A stretch of DNA of 64,000 nucleotides from assembly GCF_029689945.1 (NCBI RefSeq), contig NZ_CP121451.1, positions 3,162,001 through 3,226,000 on the forward strand. The letters run 5' to 3'. Under the pieces are notes generated by a model, which had not been told where the DNA came from, did not search any database, and saw only the letters and a program-made list of their open reading frames with translations. A program made the translations under genes and the position numbers. Source of the stretch: Paenibacillus amylolyticus. GTDB taxonomy: Bacteria > Bacillota > Bacilli > Paenibacillales > Paenibacillaceae. This document shows, in pieces, positions 57,134 through 64,000 of the stretch. Numbering within the stretch: the stretch's first letter is position 1; every line of letters begins with the position of its first letter.

Positions 57134-58438
57134 ATGCTACAGATTATAAAGAATGCGAACATCTTGAACCAACAAGGGGAACTTGAACGGAAAACCATCA
57201 TTATAGATGAAGGTAAAATTAAAAAAATCGCTGGCCTGGAAGATCAAGCCGTAGTGGACGCCGAAAAGTCAGCGCATCGTGTGACAGACGCATCGGGCAA
57301 ACTGGTCATTCCGGGATTGATCGATATGCACGTGCATCTGCGTGAACCTGGATTCGAACACAAAGAGACGATCGAGACAGGTGCTCGTTCAGCAGCAAAA
57401 GGTGGATTTACCACAATTGCTTGCATGCCGAACACAAGACCGGTAACAGACACAGCGGAAGTTGTAAAACGGGTACTGGATAAAGCCAAAGAAGCGGATC
57501 TGGTAAAAGTGTTGCCTTATCCAGCCATCACCAAAAACGAACTGGGTCGTGAACTTACCGATTTTGCCGCATTAAAAGAAGCAGGCGCTATTGGATTCAC
57601 GGATGACGGTGTAGGCGTACAAAACGCTCAAATGATGAAAGATGCGATGAGCCTCGCAGCAAGCATGGATATGCCGGTGATCGCCCACTGTGAAGATGAT
57701 TCACTGGTTGTCGGTGGATATGTAACGGAAGGTGAGTTTTCGAAGCGTCACGGCATCAAAGGCATTCCTAATGAATCCGAGGCCATCCACGTAGGTCGTG
57801 ATATCCTGCTTGCAGAAGCAACAGGTGTTCATTACCACGTCTGCCATGTAAGTACAGAGCAATCGGTTCGCCTGATTCGTCTGGCGAAGTCCATCGGTAT
57901 CAACGTAACTGCTGAGGTGTGTCCGCACCATCTGGTGTTGTCGGATGAAGATATCCCGGGCATGGATGCCAACTGGAAAATGAACCCGCCGCTGCGCTCA
58001 CCACGCGATGTGCAGGCGTGCATCGAAGGTTTGCTTGACGGTACGCTGGACATGATCGTAACCGATCACGCGCCACACAGTGAAGAAGAAAAGGCCAAAG
58101 GCATGGAGCTGGCACCTTTCGGAATCGTTGGATTCGAAACAGCCTTCCCGCTGCTGTACACGAAGTTTGTGGAAACAGGACTATGGAGTTTGGACTTCCT
58201 GGTGAAACGCATGACCGCTAATCCTGCACGTGTGTTCCGACTGGATACTGGCAAGCTTGAAGAGGGAGCACCAGCAGACATTACGATGATTGACCTGAAC
58301 GAGGAAAAAGCGGTTGATCCTGCAACATTTGCAACCAAAGGAAGAAACACCCCATTCACAGGCTGGAAGCTGAAAGGCTGGGCCGTACAAACATGGGTGG
58401 ATGGCAAAAGTGTATGGAGCAGCACTGTACAACAATAA
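57134..58438 (+). CDS. pyrC: Dihydroorotase PyrC
   Basis: Zinc amidohydrolase that cyclises carbamoyl aspartate to dihydroorotate. ATG 57134 follows AGCGGAGGG; 434 residues, intact. Metal site DMHVHLREPGFEHKETIETG at about 58-77, IAHCEDD near 180, CHVSTEQSVRLIR near 238 and the active-site Asp in MIVTDHAPHSEEEK near 309 mark class I dihydroorotase. 126 bases separate it from pyrB with no clear signal in between. Confidence 0.95.
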   Translation: MLQIIKNANILNQQGELERKTIIIDEGKIKKIAGLEDQAVVDAEKSAHRVTDASGKLVIPGLIDMHVHLREPGFEHKETIETGARSAAKGGFTTIACMPNTRPVTDTAEVVKRVLDKAKEADLVKVLPYPAITKNELGRELTDFAALKEAGAIGFTDDGVGVQNAQMMKDAMSLAASMDMPVIAHCEDDSLVVGGYVTEGEFSKRHGIKGIPNESEAIHVGRDILLAEATGVHYHVCHVSTEQSVRLIRLAKSIGINVTAEVCPHHLVLSDEDIPGMDANWKMNPPLRSPRDVQACIEGLLDGTLDMIVTDHAPHSEEEKAKGMELAPFGIVGFETAFPLLYTKFVETGLWSLDFLVKRMTANPARVFRLDTGKLEEGAPADITMIDLNEEKAVDPATFATKGRNTPFTGWKLKGWAVQTWVDGKSVWSSTVQQ

Positions 58439-58579
58439 AACAGTAATTGGATAAAACGATGTAGCAATTAGATCTTCAATTTTGAATGATCTATCATACA
58501 ACTAATCTTCATAGCTCTAAATTTACAACTAACTCGAGGCAGATTATTGCCGAGAGTCCAATATACGAAACAAAACACA
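58439..58579 (+). other. pyrC-carA gap, left part
   Basis: AT-rich, no gene or terminator recognised; followed by the MITE-like repeat copy B. Confidence 0.35.
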
Positions 58580-58787
58580 GTTGAATAATGCTTTTGAACA
58601 TGGACACCAACGTAACTGCGGAGAGGGCAGAAAGAACCCGAAGAAGCAACGCGTTCGCCTTTATCACCGGATTACCCATTTGAAGAATGGATCAAAGTAA
58701 TCCGGGGATGACAGCGATCAAAGGGTCTTCTGCCCACGGAGCCGCACCAAACGTAACGTCCTCCATGTTCAACTCAAATTATTCAAC
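58580..58787 (+). repeat. MITE-like repeat, copy B
   Basis: 208 bases bounded by GTTGAATAAT (58580-58589) and its exact inverse ATTATTCAAC (58778-58787), with a second inverted pair TTGAACATGGA (58594-58604) and TCCATGTTCAA (58762-58772), and further partial pairing inward (GGGCAGAA). The core 58619-58719 matches the reverse complement of copy A at 50566-50665. No coding capacity. It sits between pyrC and carA within the pyr operon, so it is expected to be transcribed and to fold. Confidence 0.75.
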
Positions 58788-58815
58788 GTTGATAAACACA
58801 GAGGAGTGAAATGGG

Positions 58816-59957
58816 ATGCAGGCACAGGCAAGATTATTGTTGGAAGACGGCACACTGTTTACCGGGAAAGCATTCGGTGCTGAAGGTGAAACGACAGGTG
58901 AGGTCGTTTTTAATACGGGAATTACAGGCTATCAAGAGGTGCTTTCGGATCCTTCCTATTGCGGTCAAATTGTAACCATGACGTATCCGCTGATCGGTAA
59001 CTACGGCATTACGCGTGATGACTTCGAGTCGATTCGTCCATACGTACACGGTTTCGTTGTGCGTCGCCATGAGCCAACGCCAAGCAACTGGCGTGCGGAA
59101 TATAGCGTAGACAATCTGCTCAAGGAATACGGTATCGTAGGAATCAGCGAAATTGATACACGCATGTTGACTCGCCGGATTCGTCACCACGGCACCATGA
59201 AGGGAATTCTCACAACAGGATCGAAGCCTGTGGAAGAACTGCTGGAGATGATGGGAGACACCACGATCGCCGAACTGCGTAACCAGGTGCCAATGACGTC
59301 TACAGAGCATGTCTACAACAGCCCGGGAACAGCTGAGCGTATCGTACTGGTGGATTATGGTGCCAAAACAGGAATCTTGCGCGAACTCAGCAAACGTAAC
59401 TGTGACGTTGTCGTTGTTCCACACGATGTAACAGCAGACGAGATTCGTCGCCTGAACCCGGACGGCATTCAACTGTCCAACGGCCCTGGGGACCCGAAAG
59501 ACGTACCTCACGCGGTTAAAATGATCAGTGAACTGCTTGGCGAATACCCGATCTTCGGCATCTGCCTGGGTCACCAATTGTTCGCACTTGCAGCAGGAGC
59601 TGATACCGAAAAACTCAAGTTTGGACATCGCGGAGGAAACCACCGGTCAAAGAACTGGAGAGCGGACGTTGCTTCATCACATCCCAGAACCATGGATTTA
59701 CCGTAAACGAAGAGTCTGTGAAAAGCACGGATCTGGAAGTTACACATATCAACAACAACGACAAGACCATTGAAGGTCTGAAACATAAATCATTCCCGGC
59801 ATTCTCGGTTCAATACCACCCAGAAGCAGCTCCGGGTCCATATGACAACAGCTATCTGTTCGACCGCTTCATCGAGATGATTCGCGAACACAAAATCACT
59901 AACCCGCAAAAGCCGCGTCAAGCCGTATTGGCAGCCGCAGTGAAAGGAGCACAATAA
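58816..59957 (+). CDS. carA: Carbamoyl-phosphate synthase small subunit CarA (one frameshift)
   Basis: Glutaminase subunit that supplies ammonia to CarB. ATG 58816 follows AGAGGAGTG; repaired length 380 residues. N-terminal [37 protein letters not shown]; class I amidotransferase nucleophile in [17 protein letters not shown] (Cys). One C lost at about 59642 ([23 protein letters not shown] restored) breaks the frame; the His-Glu pair in [11 protein letters not shown] follows in the second frame. One base separates it from carB. Confidence 0.94.
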
Positions 59958-59958
59958 C

Positions 59959-62900
59959 ATGCCGATTAACAAAGATCTCAAAAAAATCCTGGTGATTGGT
60001 TCCGGTCCAATCGTCATCGGTCAAGCGGCCGAGTTCGACTATGCCGGTACTCAAGCTTGCCAGGCTCTGAAAGAAGAAGGCGTGGAAGTTGTACTTATCA
60101 ACAGCAACCCGGCGACCATTATGACGGATACCAACATGGCTGACAAAGTCTACATTGAGCCAATCACACTTGATTTTGTAACCCAAATCATTCGTCAGGA
60201 GCGTCCAGACGGTTTGTTGCCAACACTGGGTGGTCAGACAGGTCTGAACATGGCTGTGGAACTGGCACGTGCAGGTGTGTTGGAACGTGAAAATGTGAAA
60301 TTGCTCGGAACACAACTGACATCCATCGAGAAAGCGGAAGATCGTGATCTGTTCCGTGACCTGATGCGTGAACTGGAACAGCCTGTACCTGAGAGTGTAA
60401 TCGTAACGACACTTGAAGAATCACTTGAATTTGCAGCTGAGATTGGTTATCCAATCATCGTGCGTCCAGCGTATACGCTGGGCGGAACAGGCGGCGGAAT
60501 CTGTGCGAACGAAGAAGAGCTGCGCGAAACGGTGGTAGCGGGAATTCGTTACAGCCCCATTGGGCAATGTCTGGTCGAGAAGAGCATTGCGGGCATGAAG
60601 AAGTCGAGTACGAGGTTATGCGGGACAAAAACGATAACTGTATCGTTGTCTGCAACATGGAAAACTTTGACCCGGTAGGTGTTCATACAGGCGACAGTAT
60701 CGTCGTAGCACCAAGCCAAACCCTGTCGGACCGTGAATATCAAATGCTGCGCTCAGCTTCCCTGAAAATCATCCGTGCCCTGAACATCGAGGGTGGATGT
60801 AACGTGCAGTTTGCACTGGACCCACACAGCTTCCAATACTATGTTATCGAGGTAAATCCACGGGTAAGTCGTTCATCGGCTCTGGCTTCCAAAGCAACGG
60901 GTTATCCGATTGCCAAAATGGCTGCCAAAATCGCCATGGGTTACACATTGGATGAGATGGTGAACCCGGTAACAGGCCAAACGTATGCTTGCTTCGAGCC
61001 TACACTGGATTATATCGTGAGCAAAATTCCTCGCTGGCCGTTCGACAAGTTCATCTCGGCAAACCGTAAACTGGGAACCCAGATGAAAGCAACAGGCGAA
61101 GTTATGGCCATTGGTCGGACATTCGAAGAGTCGATTCACAAAGCCGTGCGTTCCCTGGAGATTGGCGTACATCGCCTTTACCTGAAGGATGCCGAAACGC
61201 TGGATGAAGCTACGTTGAATGAGCGTCTGATCAAAGCCGATGATGAGCGTATCTTCCTGATTGCCGAAGCATTCCGCAGAGGATATACGTTGCAACAACT
61301 GCAAGACCTGACCAAAATTGACTGGTGGTTCCTCGACAAAATCGAAGGTTTGATCGCATTTGAAGATCGTATTCGCGAAGAATCCGAATTGTCTTCCGAC
61401 ATTCTGTATCAAGCGAAACGCCTTGGATTTACGGACCGTGCCATTGCCGAACTGCGTGCGCAAGGTCAACCTGGAGGCACATCAACCACGGAAGCAGAAG
61501 TTAGAGCTCGTCGGGAAGCAGAGAACCTGCGCCCAGTGTACAAAATGGTAGATACATGTGCAGCTGAGTTCGAAGCAACAACGCCATATTACTACTCCAC
61601 TTACGAGACAGAGAATGAGGTTATCCCTTCTGACAAGAAAAAAGTTGTGGTGCTGGGTTCAGGCCCAATCCGGATCGGTCAAGGGATTGAGTTCGACTAC
61701 TCAACGGTACATGCCGTATGGGCGTTGCAAAAAGCAGGCTATGAAGCAGTCATTATCAATAATAACCCGGAGACCGTGTCTACGGACTTTAATACATCGG
61801 ATCGCCTGTACTTTGAACCGCTCTTCTTCGAAGATGTCATGAACGTGATTGAACAGGAGAAGCCCGTAGGTGTTATCGTACAGTTCGGTGGTCAAACGGC
61901 CATCAACCTGGCAGCACCACTGCGTAATGCAGGTGTAACGATTCTCGGAACGGACCTGGAGAGCATTGATGAGGCGGAAGACCGCAAGAAGTTCGAGCAT
62001 CTGCTATCCCGTCTGGAGATTGCACAGCCGAAAGGCAAAACGGTCATTTCCGTTGATGATGCGGTAGAAACCGCTCAAAGTTTGGGTTACCCGGTACTGG
62101 TTCGTCCTTCCTATGTACTCGGCGGTCGTGCGATGGAGATTGTATACTCCGATGCAGAATTGCTGACATACATGGAACAGGCGGTTAAAATCAATCCGGA
62201 GCATCCGGTTCTGATCGACCGCTATATGATGGGTAAAGAAGTTGAGGTTGATGCGATCTGTGATGGTGAAACGGTATTGATTCCAGGGATCATGGAACAT
62301 ATCGAGCGTGCAGGGGTCCACTCTGGTGACTCTATCGCGGTATATCCTCCTCAACATCTGTCCAGGACATGAAAGACAAAATTGTTGAGATTACAATCAA
62401 AATTGCGAAAGAACTGAAAACGGTAGGTTTGGTCAACATTCAGTTTGTTATCCATGAGGGCCAAGTGTACATTATCGAGGTGAACCCGCGTTCATCCCGT
62501 ACCGTACCATTCTTGAGCAAAGTAACCAACATTCCGATGGCGAACCTGGCAACACAAGCCATCCTGGGTGTTAAACTGAAAGATCTTGGTTATGTTGACG
62601 GGCTGTGGCCTGAGTCAGACCATGTATCTGTCAAAGTTCCGGTCTTCTCCTTCGCGAAGCTGCGTCGTGTTGAACCAACCCTCGGACCTGAGATGAAATC
62701 CACAGGTGAGGTTATGGGGCGTGACCCGAATTATGCTAAAGCGTTGTTCAAAGGTCTTATCGGCGCAGGAATGAAAATTCCGGCAACCGGAGCGATTGTC
62801 GTGACTGTAGCAGACAAAGACAAAGACGAAGCTGTACCTTTGCTTGAAGGTTTCTACAGACTGGGTTACAAAATCATGGCTACCGGCGGAACAGCAGCTG

Positions 62901-63175
62901 CGCTTGAAGAAGCGAACATTCCGGTAACGACGGTGAACAAATTAAGCGAAGGTTCGCCGAACATTCTGGATATGATCCGCAGCGGCGAAGCGAACTTTGT
63001 CTTCAACACACTCACCAAAGGCAAAACACCGCAGCGTGACGGTTTCCGTATCCGTCGTGAAGCGGTAGAGAATGGCATTGTATGTATGACTTCACTGGAT
63101 ACGATTCGTGCGCTGCTGATCATGCTGCAAACGATCAACTTCTCTTCGGAAGCAATGCCTGCCTTTATAAAATAA
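59959..63175 (+). CDS. carB: Carbamoyl-phosphate synthase large subunit CarB (two frameshifts)
   Basis: Makes carbamoyl phosphate from bicarbonate, ATP and ammonia. Repaired length 1072 residues. Two homologous ATP-grasp halves: [29 protein letters not shown] with [16 protein letters not shown], and [28 protein letters not shown] with [35 protein letters not shown] and [15 protein letters not shown] hold the metal ligands. C-terminal MGS-like allosteric domain ([36 protein letters not shown]). One A is missing at about 60600 ([12 protein letters not shown] restored) and one C at about 62362 ([12 protein letters not shown] restored). Confidence 0.95.
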
Positions 63176-63188
63176 ATAATTACTGATG

Positions 63189-63227
63189 AAGGACATCAGT
63201 CAGCCTGCGGGCTGGCGGGATGTCCTT
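63189..63227 (+). other. Hairpin between carB and pyrF
   Basis: AAGGACATC (63189-63197) with GATGTCCTT (63219-63227), inner stem CAGCC/GGCTG. It is followed only by TATATCGGG, so it is a weak terminator at best and may instead be a processing or stability element. Confidence 0.55.
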
Positions 63228-63277
63228 TATATCGGGCAAAAACGGAAAAAATGAGCAAGTGGAGGGGAGCGCTGGTA

Positions 63278-64000
63278 ATGAATCACGCGAGTTTCAATGA
63301 AATGGCTGGCCGTCTGATGGTGGCACTGGATTATCCTGGAGCGGAAGAAGCAAAAGCATTGGTACAAGCTCTTGAAGGCATTCCCTGTTATCTGAAGGTG
63401 GGCATGCAGCTGTTCTACGCAGCAGGACCGGACTTTATTCGGGAGTTGAAATCCAAAGGCTATTCCGTTTTTCTGGATGTGAAAATGCATGACATTCCCA
63501 ACACCGTTCGTGGCGGTGCAGAAAGTATCACACGTCTGGGTGTAGACATGTTCAATGTACATGCAGCGGGTGGAACCCTCATGATGCGTGCTGCACGTGA
63601 AGGGGCTGAGGCAGCGATCGCTGCCGATCCTTCCTTAAGCAAGCCTGAGATCATTGCAGTCACCCAACTGACCAGTACAAGCCTGGAAACGATGAATACC
63701 GAGATTGGCATTCCAGGAAGTGTGGAGGCCGCTGTGGTTCGTTATGCAGGACTGGCCCAAGAGGCCGGGCTGGATGGCGTTGTTGCTTCTCCGCTGGAGG
63801 TGCCCGCCATTCGGGCAGCATGCGGCAGTGCTTTTCACACGGTTACACCGGGAATTCGTCCAGCGGGCAGTGGCCTGGGAGATCAGACACGCGTATTGAC
63901 GCCGGGTGAAGCCATCGCCAGAGGAAGCCATTACATTGTTGTAGGCAGACCGATTACGGGTGCTCCCAATCCGCGTGAAGCGGCAGAAACCATTTTGAAG
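63278..64000 (+). CDS. pyrF: Orotidine 5'-phosphate decarboxylase PyrF (partial, runs off the window)
   Basis: Converts OMP to UMP, the last step of the pathway. ATG 63278 has GTGGAGGGG upstream; 241 codons are visible to the window edge with no stop, close to the usual 235-245 residues, so only the end is missing. VALDYPGAEEAKALV, the catalytic Lys-Asp array in FLDVKMHDIPNTVRGGAE (DxKxxDI), VHAAGGTLMM and C-terminal TPGIRP and VVGRPITGAPNPREAAE are canonical. Follows carB directly; pyrK and pyrD, which lie between carB and pyrF in B. subtilis, are absent here. No pyrE is visible. Confidence 0.95.
   Translation, partial: MNHASFNEMAGRLMVALDYPGAEEAKALVQALEGIPCYLKVGMQLFYAAGPDFIRELKSKGYSVFLDVKMHDIPNTVRGGAESITRLGVDMFNVHAAGGTLMMRAAREGAEAAIAADPSLSKPEIIAVTQLTSTSLETMNTEIGIPGSVEAAVVRYAGLAQEAGLDGVVASPLEVPAIRAACGSAFHTVTPGIRPAGSGLGDQTRVLTPGEAIARGSHYIVVGRPITGAPNPREAAETILK

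Overview
The window reads as a chromosomal segment of a Paenibacillus-like, endospore-forming Firmicute. The evidence is a Bacillus-type division and cell-wall (dcw) cluster with spoVD, spoVE, spoIIGA, sigE and sigG embedded in it, an RsfA-type prespore regulator, DapL together with a DNPR-type MurE (meso-diaminopimelate wall), a T-box leader before a type 2 isoleucyl-tRNA synthetase, and a PyrR-attenuated pyr operon. No tRNA, rRNA, prophage, CRISPR array or transposase gene was seen.

Layout. 1-1100: minus-strand partial secreted coiled-coil protein and a DUF2626 membrane protein. 1400-3550: rsfA-like regulator, panE-like reductase, DUF3397 membrane protein. 3570-9300: oligopeptide ABC transporter operon, with Spo0A-box-like sites upstream. 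9390-12330: bshC (bacillithiol) and an S-adenosylhomocysteine hydrolase. 12550-32570: dcw cluster mraZ-rsmH-ftsL-ftsI-spoVD-murE-murF-mraY-murD-spoVE-murG-murB-murA-divIB-ftsA-ftsZ, opening with four 10-bp MraZ boxes and with a probable SigH promoter before ftsAZ. 32680-35440: spoIIGA-sigE-sigG. 35600-40030: ylmC-ylmD-ylmE-sepF-ylmG-ylmH-divIVA, with a MITE-like element after ylmG. 40100-43815: T-box, a GC-rich leader insert and ileS (type 2). 43980-48150: DUF5665 protein, YteA-family protein (minus), lspA, rluD, dapL. 48240-52130: a five-gene operon (UbiA-type phosphoribosyl-lipid synthase, HAD phosphatase, two small EamA/SMR-like transporters, GT-C-like membrane protein) that looks like a complete lipid-linked pentofuranose surface-glycosylation unit. 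52154-54826: YhgE/Pip-type exporter (minus). 55200-64000: pyr operon pyrR-pyrB-pyrC-carA-carB-pyrF, cut by the window end.

How the parts work together: the mur genes build lipid II and the fts genes with SepF and DivIVA build the divisome; spoVD, spoVE, spoIIGA, sigE and sigG reuse the same locus for sporulation; DapL supplies the meso-DAP used by MurE; the pyr genes make UMP for the UDP-sugars used by the mur genes.

Quality caution: about two dozen conserved and mostly essential genes are each broken by one or more single-base losses, nearly all in short homopolymers, plus one apparent single-base gain in rluD. In every case restoring one base restores the family sequence. I treat these as sequence errors, not pseudogenes, and give whole-gene coordinates that span the breaks.
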